64,000 nt of DNA from Congeria kusceri (GCA_027627225.1 CM051033.1:10154558-10218557); one strand, 5' to 3'; positions 1 to 11,500 are shown, counted from the stretch's first letter. Program-made: numbers and translations. Notes: a model not told the origin generated them from the sequence alone.

Positions 1-266
1 TATATGTCAAATCATGTTATTATCGAAATAATTTTCCCATTATTGTTGTGTATTGGCCAATAAAGCACTCTTTGCCGTTTTGATGCGTGGCTGTTAAACA
101 ACTCAGGCTAACGCCCTTGTGGTTTAATTTCTACGCACCAGAACTTCAAATTGATGTTTATTGGTGGATAAACGACGATAAATCAGAAATTTTTTCTTAA
201 ATATGACATGTGAAAATATTATAACATACACACGAAGGTGGATAGGAATTTATTGTTTTATAGAAT
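1..266. other. Region upstream of gene 1
   Basis: The stretch is AT-rich and has no open frame of note. It should contain the 5' UTR and perhaps the promoter of the gene starting at 267, but I see no clear TATA or initiator element. An upstream non-coding exon outside the window cannot be excluded. Confidence 0.3.
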
Positions 267-378
267 ATGGCTGAAGAAGAAATAGTTCATCCAGATGGAG
301 CTGAGCAGATTGAGGCCAATGCTGGGATTATGACTGGTCTGCTGTTGTCACCTCCGAATTTAGAAGAAAACTATAATG
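267..378 (+). CDS. Gene 1 exon 1 (start codon)
   Basis: It begins ATGGCTGAAGAAGAA (MAEEE) and ends at a phase-1 junction AATG|GTAAAA. It codes for 37 complete residues, acidic and without a signal peptide. The start was chosen because it is the first ATG in the frame that continues into exons 2 and 3, in a favourable A-at-minus-3-like AT context. Confidence 0.6.
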
Positions 379-3300
379 GTAAAATGCATTTAACATTATA
401 GTTTATTTTCCATTTCTTGATTTTACAAAATGAAATATATTCTTCTTAATGGAAGAGCTTCAGCCTAGGTTAATTTCATGTACTATTTTTACTTTAGGCA
501 CATCGATTATACATGTATTTATATATTCCACTTTATGAGGATGGAGTGTTGTTAAGTAACTAACTGCATGTTCGTGCACACAGTGATGTGTCAACGGTTA
601 AAAGCACTGCTGTTCATTACATCAATGCACATGATTGAACTTTAATACTAACTAGGCACACAAATATGCCATGAGGACTTTAGTGTCGCTATGCACCAAC
701 ATGTCACGTATGCAGTGCCTATGTGCCTTCAACATTGAGCATTTCACACTTTGTCAACATGAGGTCATGAGTTCCCACTTTTTTCCGCTCCTATTTTAGC
801 GCTACATGAAGCCCAGATTGCCATTGGCTACTTACATTTTTAATTGGCTTCTTAAATTTTTGGAAATATCTGAAAATGAGACATATGTTCATAATTTCAG
901 AGAAAAATATTTCAAAATGACAGGAATGTTTGTGCAGCCAAAAATTGGCAACAAACTCACATACACCAACCTAGCTCTCAGGATACATTTCTTTTGGAAA
1001 CCATGTACATATATCTGGATAATAGTATACATTTGCCCTTGAGACATGTTTTTGTTATAAAAACAACATTCTAGTTGATTTTACATAATGGCTTTACCTT
1101 CAATTGTTTGTAGGATCAAAGGCTGTCTTCTTGGTTCAACCTACCAGTGGTGTCAGGAGTGAAAAAACAAAGGCTGTAGAAGTTGAGAAGCAATGTAAGT
1201 TCACATCCAGTTGAAGTGTTGGTCATCGGGATTACCACACCTATTATTTTCAAATAAACTTTTTTTGCAAAAACCTCCGGGCTCGCACCAAGAAAGAAAA
1301 GGACACATTTTGCAAATGTCACTTGTTACTACCAAGTTATTATACTCTTACATAGTCTTATAATATTGCATTCTTCTGTTGTTCTTGGGATATTTTTGAC
1401 ACTTTTACTATGTTTTAAGACTTTCATTTAACTTGCTGGGTGAGATTTAATGTCATCTGCATAAAATTTCTCACTGTGAGATGTTTTGCGTATGTATATT
1501 GCTCATACAGACTGCAGGCATATGGAAACTGTTCAACTGTTTTTTAACTTGTTCATTTTTTGCTGTTGCAGACATTTTGAAAAGCATCATCCCAATTCCG
1601 AGTGAAGTATCTTTTGTTTCTGGTAAAATGGTCAAACATGGATCAACTAAGGTTGAAAACCCCGATGGACTAAGTGATCAGATTGTCTCTTCAGGTAAAT
1701 ACATGTACTTACACAAACATGTGGCAGAGATTCCAAGTAGATCCACACTTATAAAACTTGACTGAAAACAGCAAAAAGAAAGCCAAAATCATACACACAC
1801 CCTGTACGTCGGTAAACCAATTTGCAGATGAAAAATCAAATTTCAGAGAAAACATGTTGTCTGCAATTTACAGGTAGGTACATATTTTGAATTTGTCGGC
1901 GATTTTAGTCAGTATATATACAAAATTATTGTACACATGTATAAAGTAATGTCCAACGCCATTATGTATTAAGTGTATTGCCAGTAATCTTCGTTTTCCT
2001 TAGAAGAAATATATAAATCTTGGGGAAATACAAAATAATTATTTTTTTAAATGCGACGTATTTATTAATTTTTGGCATTTAAATCGACTAATTAGTGAAC
2101 TAAACCGTTACAGAGTAGTGAAATAATCTATATAGAAGTGCATTGAAACGTTTGTTAGTTGATACTGTAGTGGTTTCTGGGTTAAAATCAATTATATCTT
2201 AGAATGGTTGCTCATTTATGGATAAAGCCGAACTGTTTGAAGAAAATGTGTAAATAAAGTCCAAACTTAAACTGGATAAAGCTCAAACTACGTGATAAAA
2301 TTAGTATTGTTTGCAAAGGAAGGCTTGTTTTTGTGCTATTTTTCATTACATATAGTCATTACAAATACTTATTTTTATTATATGTAATAGATTTTTTTTT
2401 ATAGCTTATTCAAAAATTGTACAATGAATCAAACGAGTAAGGCCAACATGGCCCATGATACACATAATATTATCATGCTTTAAGAAAGAGAAAAACATTA
2501 TATGAGGCGCGTCGTGGGAAAACCGGATTTAATGCATCTGCGTAAAGTGTCATCCCGGATTAGCCTGTGCGGACGACACTTTCCGCCAACAGTGGATTTA
2601 TGGTTAGGAGCGACTTTGTTGAAACAGAAAATAGTGTCATCTGCACAGGCTAATCCGGAACGACACTTTACGCACATGCATGAAGCCCGGTATTCTCACA
2701 GCACAGCTCATATATATTTGCGCGTACTTTATTAAAGTATTCGGTAATGAATTATCGTGCTTTACAACAATTATTTGTATCAAAGTAATACACACAAGTA
2801 ATATGTACTGTACTATCATGATTTACATGAATAATTTATATTTTAGTAATACATAACGGTGATCTGTACTGTATTCTCATGCTTGACACAAATAAATTTT
2901 ATTTAAGTAATACGTGAAAGTTATCGGTACTGTATTCTTATGCTTTGCAAAAATAATTTATATGTAAGTTAAACATTAAAGTAATATGAACTCTATTCTT
3001 AAAAGTGATATGTACTGCATGTAACTTAATAAAATAGCATTAATCATCATGTACTGACAGTATTTGTCATTTCAAAAGCTCTACATGCATAAACAACTAG
3101 TAACTTGATAGTATTTGGATTCTGTGAGGAAAATAAATCTGTGGCTTTTAACATGCTTGGGTTACGTCGATAATATACTGATATATGTATTGTATTTTTG
3201 TCTTGTTTGTGAGTAGATGTTACATACAAATGATATTCATCTTCGAGAACAGGGCAAACTGGGCAAACACTGTATTACTAATATCGGTATTATTCCACCT

Positions 3301-6300
3301 ACCCTTCTCGACGTTAACCCATGTAAGGTAAAATTGAAGTTCAAAACAGAAGATATTTCTATAAAACAATGCCCTTAAATAGCCATTTATGCGTCCTTCT
3401 ACACCTTGGACAAAAGTGTCAGTAATTCTTTGCTTAAACACAAAAAAGAAACCATTGAGATCACGAACAACTTGTGCCAAGCAGACATGATAGAATCCCA
3501 ATGAACTTGTCTCGCCCAGTTGGTTTTTAGCGGATTACTTTCAATATCGTCTTGCATAATTATATATATCATTTTAATGAATTTGTGTTCTGGGGCACGG
3601 ATCACCTTAATGCAGTACTTTATCATATATATTTTACTCATAGTTAAAAAGTCAAGTATCCCTGTCTCCGATAATATAAAGTCATTATGTGTGCTGATTT
3701 TGACACCAATTTGTCCTTCACCATTTAATAACATATTTTAAATTAAAATAAGCAATTTTATTGTTGTTTGATTAACATTGCAAAGGCATTTAATTATATT
3801 GTAAGGTTGTCCTTGGTACAGAATATACAGACTCGGTATTAGAGGACGAAGTTTTACAGTTATTAAAGCAATGTATACTCATGTGTACACAAAAGTAAGA
3901 CATCATAATGATATCGGAACTGCATTTGAGAGTCATTTAGGTCTTAGACAAGGCAAGTGTTTTATTCCCGATTCTTTTTTCTTTGTATATATGAGGACGG
4001 TGACAGGCAAATACGTTATCTGTTGTTCCAATTTCGCTCGACATTCAGCTCGTGCTTCCAGCAATACATGGTAATTTTCAGCCCAGTTTGAGTTCCTACT
4101 TTTAATCTAATTTGTGAACAATTCACCTCTGACACTTAACATGGCTATCACTCTAAAGTTATTTGGGTCATTTAAATCTCTCTTTTATGTATAGGTACAA
4201 TAAAACATTCGGTCCATTTATCTGGAAAATATCCAAGAGTTTTTTGGCAGTCCCTTTGAATAATTATTCAGCAGTAAAGTATTACTGTGATAAGAACCTT
4301 AACACTGTTTACTTTCATAAAATTGTTGCACAATGCTTTAGTGAACTTTTGTGGTCAACAATATTAAAATCTCGCTCAAATTGGTTTAAATACCTACATT
4401 TATAGCATTTACACAGAGCACTCTTGTACAAGTTTGGTTAATATCCATTCAGTTTGAAAAAGTAGTTTGGACTTAATCAGCTAAAAGTTAATGCTTTATC
4501 AATTTTACATTATATTGTCCCACGAAAATAACAATATCACGCGTGTTTGGTGCCTTTAAACAATGCATGAAGCAGATATACAAAGAAGAATGGCTGATAA
4601 GTAAGGTCGTACATTAATAATTGCAAAAACATTAATTCATCAGTACTTTTTCACAAAAATATTTCCAACTTGACTGGTTTTTCTACATTCTTTATCAAAT
4701 TCATACTAATTTGGCCAAATAACGGCCATTAGGAATCGTTTGTAAAAGCGCATTATACGTACAAAATATCATTGTATCTTGTGCGATATTTAAAATGTTG
4801 AAACTTACCTTAAAGATATGAGTTTTTGTAAATAAATTATAGTAATTAATAAGTAATTTGTCCAACATGTTTGCTCTGAAATTTGATTTATCATCTGCAA
4901 ATTGGTTTAGCGACGTACAGGGGGTGATACAGGGAGCGTTGTGTCACTGCTTTGTCCGCTCCACTGAATTCTTATTCAACTGCCTATCAGTTTGTCCATC
5001 CTGTACTTCAATTCTGTACAAGGCACAATGACACAAATTCAATGAAATTTTATATATAGCATCCTTACTGGTTGGACATGCGTATATTGTCAGGTTGTTC
5101 TGGTCTGATGGAGATATTGCCCTTTGAATATAACTAGGACATTTTAATAGGAAATATGACTGTTTTCACTTGAACTATTTTAAGCAGTATAAATACAATT
5201 GATTTTTATTTCTTTATTCAACATACTATATTATTATTAGAAGTAACATAAATATGCAACTTATTTAGATATTTAACTTCGAATGTCCTGTTATAAGTTA
5301 TCGAAAAGATATAGCACACAACTATTTGATTAGAACTGTTTATCGCATCATTTGAACTGGTAGAGTATGTGGATTACTCAATTGGCCATTTTCATTTGAT
5401 ATGCCCTCATTGTGTAGACCAGAACTGGAACAAGACTAGCAAGACCAAGAAGGAGGTGATGGTCGTAGAGATGGCTCCAGTGGACATTCATGCCAAGGCA
5501 GTGCAGGCCCAGTGTGAGATGACCAAGAAGGTGGTGATGGTCGTAGAGATGGCTCCAGTGGACATTCATGCCAAGGCAGTGCAGGCCCAGTGTGAGATGA
5601 CCAAGAAGGTGGTGATGGTCGTAGAGATGGCTCCAGTGGACATTCATGCCAAGGCAGTGCAGGCCCAGTGTCAGCTGACCAAGAAGGAGGTGATGGTCGT
5701 AGAGATGGCTCCAGTGGACATTCATGCCAAGGCAGTGCAGGCCCAGTGTGAGATGACCAAGAAGGTGGTGATGGTCGTAGAGATGGCTCCAGTGGACATT
5801 CATGCCAAGGCAGTGCAGGCCCAGTGTGAGATGACCAAGAAGGTGGTGATGGTCGTAGAGATGGCTCCAGTGGACATTCATGCCAAGGCAGTGCAGGCCC
5901 AGTGTGAGATGACCAAGAAGGTGGTGATGGTCGTAGAGATGGCTCCAGTGGACATTCATGCCAAGGCAGTGCAGGCCCAGTGTGAGATGACCAAGCAGGA
6001 GGTGATGGTCGTAGAGATGGCTCCAGTGGACATTCATGCCAAGGCAGTGCAGGCCCAGTGTGAGACCTCCATCAACCTGCTCAACACTAAAGGGCTTCCG
6101 CTTCAGACTAGCAACCTTGCCTTCGATGAATTGGCCGCCACTGACAATGAGGTCAGTCTACATGGCAGGGGTGGCGAAATCAAATGTCCGAGTTGTCTGA
6201 GTCGTAAATTTGTAGCTCTGGGCAACTGAATTTTTTCAATCAAGTGTGGTCTTTACACATGAATGACTCATTTTTGTATATATACGGACAAGTGGATTTC

Positions 6301-9300
6301 ATAATTAGTTGTCCCTGGACAAGTAAGTTTTTGCCACCCCTGCATGGTATTAAAACAAAGTAGCAACGTCTGCACTAAAAAGCCAACAATTTTCCCTCTG
6401 CTTGCTCACAAGGATAAACAACACTTGTTGACACTCGAAAAGCTCTATAATAGGCCTGGTAAGTGTCGTGGTGATGGTCATTTGAGGGCAAAACCAGTTT
6501 AAATTACTCACAATGCTTGTTAACAGTCTTATGAGCCTTTTTCTCATGTCACTGAACTGTGAGGCTATGGAACCATTATGGCACTTCTGTATTTATATGT
6601 GGAAGATGATAATGCAACTTTAAATGAACCTTGCTGTCATGCATCACACCCATACAATAAATTCTGCATGTTGTAGATGAAGACGATCGAGAGCAGTCAG
6701 GAGGTCAGCCGGACCCAGCGCAAGGAGAACATTCAGAGACAATTCGAGCAAGATGAGATCAGCGCATGTATGCTATGTTCCTAAAAGATATGGTTTTTAT
6801 GCCCCCACCTTAGAGGGGAGCATATAGATTTGCCCTTGTCAGTCCGTCCGTCTGTCGGATTTTTGTGTCGCGCATAACTCAAAAAGTGTAACTGCTAGAG
6901 TGATGAGACGTTATAAGCATATTCATCGGCATCGGGACTTGTGCACCAGGGTATGTTGGCGCATTTTTTTTTTGCGATATCAGCGGAGTGATGGCCCTTT
7001 TGTTAGCAAAAAATTATATTTTTGGACTTGTGTCGCGTGTTACTCAAAAAGTATTGCTGCTAGAGTGATGAAACTTTACAAACATATTAATCAGCATGTG
7101 AACTTGTGCACCTGTGTATTTTGGTGCAGTTTTTACCGTCATCTGTCGAGTTATGGCCCTTTTTTTAGCAAAAAATTATATTTTGGACTTGGGTCGCGTG
7201 TAACTCAAAAAGTATTATTGCTAGAGTGATGAAACTTTATAAAGATATTAATCATCATGTTAATTACTTGTGTACCTAGGTATTTTGGTGCAGTTTTTTC
7301 AGACATCAGATTAGTTATTGCCCTTTTTTAGCAAAAAATGACATTTTTGGACTTGAGTCGCTCATAACTAAAAAAGTATTACTGCTTCGGTCGTTAACGT
7401 TTTTGGCTAACTGGTCGGTCACTATAATGAGGCTCTCAGCGGTCTGTGCAATTTCTTAAATAATGCTTAACCTTTGAACATTAGCTGTTAGTCATTTATA
7501 TTCTAATACAGTTAATGAATTGCTAAAAAGTTGGGACAATATAGGAATCTTGCAGGTCTTCTGTTCGTCCGTCCATGTCGTTTCTGCTCCATAACTTTTT
7601 AATGTCTTGTAGGAATTTGATATAACTTCATATTATAATTATACCCCCACTTTTAGAAAAATGGGGGGCTATAAAGGAATCGCGCGTGTTGGTCTGTACG
7701 TCCCATATCTTGTTTCCGCTCCATAACTTTGTAATGCCTGGAAGGATTTTACTATAACTTCAGATTATTATTCCCGAAAACCAGATGATGTGTCGCATAC
7801 ATGACCCATGCGTGTCCGTCAAAGTTAAAGATCACAGTTCAAGGTCAAAGGTTAAATACTTGTATTTCGTTTCCGCACCATGACTTCGTAATGCCTATAT
7901 GGATTTTAATATAACTTCAGATAGTTATTCCCCATGACCAGACAATGTGTCGCGTACGTGACCCATGCTTGTCCTTTAAAAGTCAAGGTTACAGTTCAAG
8001 GTCAAAAGTCAAACAGAGGTAAAATACTTGGATTTCATTTCCGCTCCATAACTTTGTAATAAATGGAAGGATTTTAAAATAGCTTCAGATTGTTCCCCAT
8101 GACCAGAGGATGTGTCATGCACATAACCCATGCTTGTCCATCAAAGGTCAAGGTCACAATCAGAGTCAAATACTTGTATTTTATTCCCGCTCCATAACTT
8201 CGTAATGCATTGAAGGATTTTAATATAGCTTCAAATGATTATTCATCATGACCATATGATGTGTCAGGTACATGACCCATGCTTATAGGTCAAGGTCACA
8301 ATTTTAAGTCAAAGTTTTAATATTTGTGTTTTGTTCCTCTCCGTTACTTCTAATTGCCTGGAAGGGTTTTAGTATTACTTCTAATTGTTACTTCACATGA
8401 CTAGACAATGTGTGACGCACATGTCTCATGCTTATCAGTCAAAGGTCAAGGTCACAATGTAAGGTCAAATATGTGTAAATCGTTTCCACTTGCACTCTTC
8501 ATTCTGCATTTCAAGCCCATTTTTCCTTGTATGCAGGTCATTTTGTCAGTCAATACATTGTTCTGTGTCAAAGCTCTGCATCTGTGTGAAAGCTCTACAT
8601 CTGTGCCAAAGCGGTATGTTGGGGTATTAATTACCTTTACTGATAGTTCTAGTTCCCTGTGACCAGACGATGTGTCGCTCATAACTAATGGTCAAGGTCA
8701 CAAGTAAAGGTCAAAGGTCAAATATGATGACCATTGTAAGATCTGTAGCATAATGGTCAAGGTCACATTTAGAGGTCAAATAGAAGAAACAATATTTGTG
8801 TTTAGGACAAATTTTTAGCTCACCTGCACAACATGCTCATGGTGAGCTTTTGTGATCGCCTATTGTCCGTCATGCGTCGTCCGTCGTCAACATTTACCTT
8901 GTAAACACTCAAGAGGCCACATTTATTGTTCAATCGTCATGAAACTTGCTCAGAACATTTGTCCCAATGATAACTCAGCCGAGTTTGAAACTGGGTCATG
9001 TGGGGTTAAAAACTAGGTCGCTAGGTCAATTGAAGAAAGAGCGTGTTAACACTCTAGAGGCCACATTTATTGCCCAATCTACATGAAACTTGCTCAGAAC
9101 ATTTGTGGCTGAGTTCGAAAATGATTGCCCTCCTTTGAAAAACATGGACACCATAGGGCAGGGCAGTTTTCCTTATATGGCTATATTGAGGAAAAGCTAA
9201 AGCTTGTTAACACTCTAAAGGCCACATTTTTTGCCCAATCAACATAAAACTTGCTCAGAACATTTGTCCCAATGATATCTTGGACGAGTTCGAAACTGGT

Positions 9301-10936
9301 CTTGTGGGGTCAAAAATTATGTCACTAGGGCACATTTAAGAAAAAGCTTGTTAACACTCTAGAAGTCACATTTTTGCCCAATATTCTTGAAACTTGCTCA
9401 GAACGTTTGTTTCGATGATATCTCAGATGAGTTCTAAACTAGGTCACATCTGGTCATAAACTAGGTCACCAGGCCAAATTGAAGAAAAAGCTTGTGATCA
9501 CAAGAGGCCACATTTATAGCCCAATAATCTTGAAACTTGCTCAGAACGTTTGTCCCAATGATATCTAGGACAAGTTGGAAACTGGTTTACGTGGGGTCAA
9601 AAACTAGGTCTCAGGCAGAATTGAAGAAAAAGCTTGTCTCTAGAGGCCACATGCTTAGCCGAATCTTCATTAAACTTTTTCAGAACAATTAAGTTCCTTG
9701 GCCCCTTAGGAAAGCGACCTAGGGCCCTTATGGCCCTCTTGTTTTGAACCTACAAAAAGGGATTCTGCTGCTTCAGTATACTTCAAATCAGTAAAGACAA
9801 AGAAAAAGAAATGACAGGTGCCAGTTATATAGTCCATGATTTGCAAACAGCTATTATAAAATATAGTTCAGTCAAATAACCCCTTACACTTAACACTTAA
9901 AGGACAAATATAAGAATAAAATTTCTGTAGGAAGCATATTTTTGTCCAACATGGAATGATTTCAAAACTTGTCTGTAGTGTTTATCGTTATGAGACACAG
10001 CAAGGACCAGGTTTGTAGCAGTGTTATTCTTCAACGTCATAGGTCCAATTAGTTGTTCAGAGAATATTTTGTACACTTTTTTTTGCATTTCAAGACAATT
10101 TTTTCTCTTATGCAGGTAATTTTGTCGGTCAAAATATTGTTCTGTGTCAAATCTCTTCATCTCCTTCTGATATGATTCATGATATACCTTTTTGTGTGTT
10201 TTCAGATGTGACACCTGTAGAAAAACCAGTTCCAGATTCAGGTCAGGAACCACCAAGGAAACATGTTGGAAAACAATCCAATACGGTTAAAACGTTGAAA
10301 GGAACTTATGCAGGGGATGGCAGAGCAAAAACCAGATCAGGCTGGGGCACTGTAAAGAAGCACATTTCAACTGGTTTCTTGTTCGTTTTGTTGATTTTTT
10401 CAAGGACAGGTCTTGTACTTTCAGTCACGCCTGTGCAGCAGAATCAGGTGGCAACAGTGGGAGACAGTCCCACAGTATGTTTGCAGCTTTCTGCTGAAAA
10501 TGATTACAGTGTACATATAGATGATGATACAGTTGGATCATGTAACACATTTGGCAAATCTGGCAGTGGGATGGTTGATCCAGAGTACCAAAAGATTTAT
10601 AGTGTTAGCTTAAGTGATTTGAATTGCTGTGTGACCCTTTACAATGTATCTTGTGGGGATAAGAATATTGCAGCCAGTGCCACAGGGGAGGCAGACTATA
10701 TTCATCGCCGACTGTCAGTTGCGGGTTGTTCTCATGATTCCGATGATACCACCGGTACCAGCAATGTACCGGTATCTGTACTTGTTGCTATTGTGGTTGT
10801 GATTGGAGCTGTAGTGCTGTCTATCATCATCATGTGCATATGCAAAAGGAAATTCAGAAACATGCGTGCTCACCCAAGTAGTGACGAAAAGGTAGAACTA
10901 AAAGACCTAAAGGAACCACTAAACAAGGAATTGTAG
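267..10936 (+). CDS. Gene 1: uncharacterised repeat-containing membrane protein, six exons
   Basis: I join exons 267-378, 1114-1194, 1572-1694, 5418-6151, 6677-6767 and 10206-10936. Every junction has GT/AG ends and matching phases (1,1,1,0,1), giving 1872 nt and 623 codons plus none left over after the stop. I do not recognise the family. The first 100 residues are acidic and polar. Residues from about 110 carry eight copies of a 26-residue unit containing VVEMAPVDIHAKAVQAQC. A glutamine/charge-rich linker follows. The last exon encodes a first hydrophobic stretch (about 434-454), a cysteine-containing ectodomain-like region (about 455-567, with NCC and VSC), a strong transmembrane helix (about 569-593, ending CICKRKF) and a charged tail ending LKEPLNKEL. 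The first hydrophobic stretch looks like an internal signal sequence or anchor. The weakest join is exon 4 to 5 (donor GTCAGT). Exons 4-5 could belong to an alternative transcript. Confidence 0.6.
1114..1194 (+). CDS. Gene 1 exon 2
   Basis: Acceptor TTTGTAG precedes 81 nt of open frame in phase 1, followed by the strong donor GTAAGT. It encodes SKAVFLVQPTSG followed by lysine/glutamate-rich sequence. Both boundaries are near consensus. Confidence 0.6.
1572..1694 (+). CDS. Gene 1 exon 3
   Basis: Acceptor TGCTGTTGCAG and donor TCAG|GTAAAT bracket 123 nt, phase 1 in and out. The product includes ILKSIIPIPSEVSFVSG. No known domain is visible. The preceding intron is short (377 bp) and the following one (3.7 kb) is filled by an inserted element. 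Confidence 0.6.
2502..2712. mobile_element. Foldback element copy 1
   Basis: It runs from GAGGCGCGTCGTGGGAAAAC to a mirrored TCTCACAGCAC end. Arms contain GTAAAGTGTCATCCCGGATT and its complement around a central ATTTATGGTTAGGAGCGACT. It has no coding capacity of its own. Short open frames on both strands are palindrome by-products. Confidence 0.85.
2735..3030. repeat. Degenerate AT-rich tandem repeat, about four units of 70-80 bp
   Basis: Units share AGTAATA...GTACTGTATTCTTATGCTT followed by AATAATTTATAT. Divergence is high, so this is an old array inside the 3.1-kb element. Confidence 0.55.
3220..3734 (-). pseudogene. Non-LTR retrotransposon fragment, C-terminal region
   Basis: Two overlapping minus-strand frames (3734-3399 and 3501-3220) together resemble the region downstream of reverse transcriptase in a mollusc LINE. 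They contain KVIRAPEHKFIKMIYIIMQD, ending in KTNWARQV, then GFYHVCLAQVVRDLNGF and FKQRITDTFVQG. The same layout (INWFGKVKDLLSRYGFNYVW, then FKQRVIDEYLQ) is present in the LINE at 12.4-14.0 kb. At least one frameshift and premature stops make it dead. Confidence 0.65.
5418..6151 (+). CDS. Gene 1 exon 4, almost entirely a 78-bp coding repeat
   Basis: The acceptor TTGTGTAG opens a phase-1 exon reading DQNWNKTSKTKK, then eight 26-residue repeats, then a unique end containing SINLLNTKGLPLQ and DELAATDNE before the phase-0 donor GAG|GTCAGT. Repeats differ at the spacer (EMTKKVV, QLTKKEV, EMTKQEV), while the core is almost invariant. The exon could also read on to a stop at 6229, because a short TIR element begins 14 bases past the donor, which would give a truncated isoform. 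Confidence 0.55.
5443..6062 (+). repeat. 78-bp in-frame tandem repeat, eight copies
   Basis: The unit encodes TKKVVMVVEMAPVDIHAKAV plus QAQCEM. Because 78 is divisible by three, the frame is kept. The reverse strand is also open through the whole array. Copies are nearly identical at the DNA level, which points to recent expansion or homogenisation and predicts length polymorphism between alleles. Confidence 0.9.
6166..6342. mobile_element. Short hAT-like MITE next to the gene 1 exon 4 donor
   Basis: Ends are CAGGGGTGGCGAAA and TTTTTGCCACCCCTG, a short TIR typical of hAT-type MITEs. The sequence CATGG flanks both sides (6161-6165 and 6343-6347). Internal GGACAAGTGGAT/GGACAAGT motifs are shared with the larger element at 57.0-58.3 kb. 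Insertion lies 14 bases inside intron 4. Confidence 0.7.
6677..6767 (+). CDS. Gene 1 exon 5
   Basis: Acceptor GTTGTAG precedes a phase-0 frame beginning MKTIESSQEVSRTQRKE, rich in Q, E, R and K and likely helical. It ends GCAT|GTATGC in phase 1, which fits the last exon. If exon 4 is skipped, exon 3 (phase 1) does not fit exon 5, so exons 4 and 5 must travel together. Confidence 0.5.
6798..8811. repeat. Composite dispersed repeat with roughly 165-bp internal units
   Basis: Two element starts are visible: TATGCCCCCACCTTAGAGGG (6798) and TATACCCCCACTTTTAG (7640), each followed by a CCGTCCGTCTGTC-like stretch. The first is followed by three to four units with ACTCAAAAAGTATTGCTGCT at about 165-bp spacing. 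The second has units with CCGCTCCATAACTTTGTAAT, ATGTGTCGC.TAC and CAAGGTCACAGTTCAAGGTC. No protein-coding capacity is seen. It is typical bivalve intergenic or intronic repeat and may be a non-autonomous Helitron-like family with core tandem repeats. Confidence 0.6.
8812..9745 (+). mobile_element. Tandem-core element, copy 1 (hairpin end TAGCTCACC...GGTGAGC)
   Basis: The left end TTTTTAGCTCACCTGCACAA forms a hairpin with CTCATGGTGAGC, followed by TTTTGTGATCGCC. The core has about five units of about 150 bp with AGGCCACATTTATTGCCCAA and ACTTGCTCAGAACATTTGT. The right end is CTAGGGCCCTTATGGCCCTC followed by TTGTTTT. The same termini occur inverted at 61.6-63.5 kb around a different core. Confidence 0.65.
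10206..10936 (+). CDS. Gene 1 terminal exon: membrane-spanning part
   Basis: Acceptor TGTTTTCAG precedes a 243-codon phase-1 exon ending in TAG. It begins with a proline/lysine-rich stretch. Then come the hydrophobic GFLFVLLIF...TGLVLSV, an extracellular-looking segment with about seven cysteines and an N-x-S site (NVS), the helix SVLVAIVVVIGAVVLSIIIM, a basic stop-transfer CKRKF, and an acidic tail. This layout fits a small type I-like receptor or adhesion protein. No named domain can be assigned by eye. Confidence 0.65.
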
Positions 10937-11500
10937 AGTTATGGTCAAAATTCGAATTAATGAAAAATGAACTCTACCTACTTAAAGCAAGTTTTGCTTT
11001 TTTGTCACAAACAAAGGGCCATAACTCCGGTGTTTGAAGCCCAATCTGACCCAAGTGTGGCTTCTGCTGGGATTATATGGTCCTGTACAAGCTGTGGATG
11101 TTTGGTCAAGATTGAATGAAACATGAAGTCTCTACCTTAGAAAAAGGCAAATTTTGCATTTGTTTCCATGAACAAAGGGCCAATATTCCAGTGTTTATGG
11201 TCTGAATTGGCTTCTGCAGAATTATAATGGTCATATACAAACTGTGTACGTTTGGTCAAGATTTCATGGAAAATACAGTCTTTTATCTTGGATAAACGCA
11301 TTTCATGAAAATTTGCAATGACTGACTCTATTGTTCCTGGTCGAGTTACGTCGTTGCCTATTCAGCCAAGATTTTATAGTCCTACACAAACTGTGCATGT
11401 TAGATACAAATTTAATAAAAAAGTCTTCATTGTTTGCACAAGCAATTTGTTAAAATGAGAAGCAGATATGTAGATTAATAATCTATAATGGCAGATAAAA
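10937..11500. repeat. Degenerate dispersed repeat downstream of gene 1
   Basis: It contains three loose units with AACAAAGGGCCATAACTCC or AACAAAGGGCCAATATTCC and TGTTTGGTCAAGATT. This is likely the 3' UTR or downstream flank of gene 1. A poly(A) signal candidate AATAAA lies near 11510. Confidence 0.5.

Larger units (their letters stand above)
1793..4925. mobile_element. About 3.1-kb element with long terminal inverted repeats, in gene 1 intron 3
   Basis: About 65 bp at 1793-1858 is an imperfect inverted match to 4862-4925. The outer ends read CACCCTGTACGTCG and CGACGTACAGGGGGTG, and the inner parts share AACCAATTTGCAGATGA-like sequence. The interior has no recognisable transposase. It carries a foldback element and a decayed LINE fragment, so it looks like an old non-autonomous DNA transposon with nested insertions. 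A clear target duplication is not visible. Confidence 0.6.

Noticed and set aside
5378..6037. 219-codon minus-strand open frame through the 78-bp repeat
   Set aside because: It is the antisense of the repeat. The plus strand has phase-matched splice sites and continues into flanking exons, while the minus frame has neither.
9897..10256. 119-codon minus-strand open frame
   Set aside because: It overlaps the acceptor and start of gene 1 exon 6 on the opposite strand and has no splice-site or family support.
10172..10936. A stand-alone gene starting at the ATG at 10172
   Set aside because: The bases before 10206 read as a pyrimidine-rich intron end with TTTTCAG, and the downstream frame joins exon 5 in phase. 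Kept only as an alternative.
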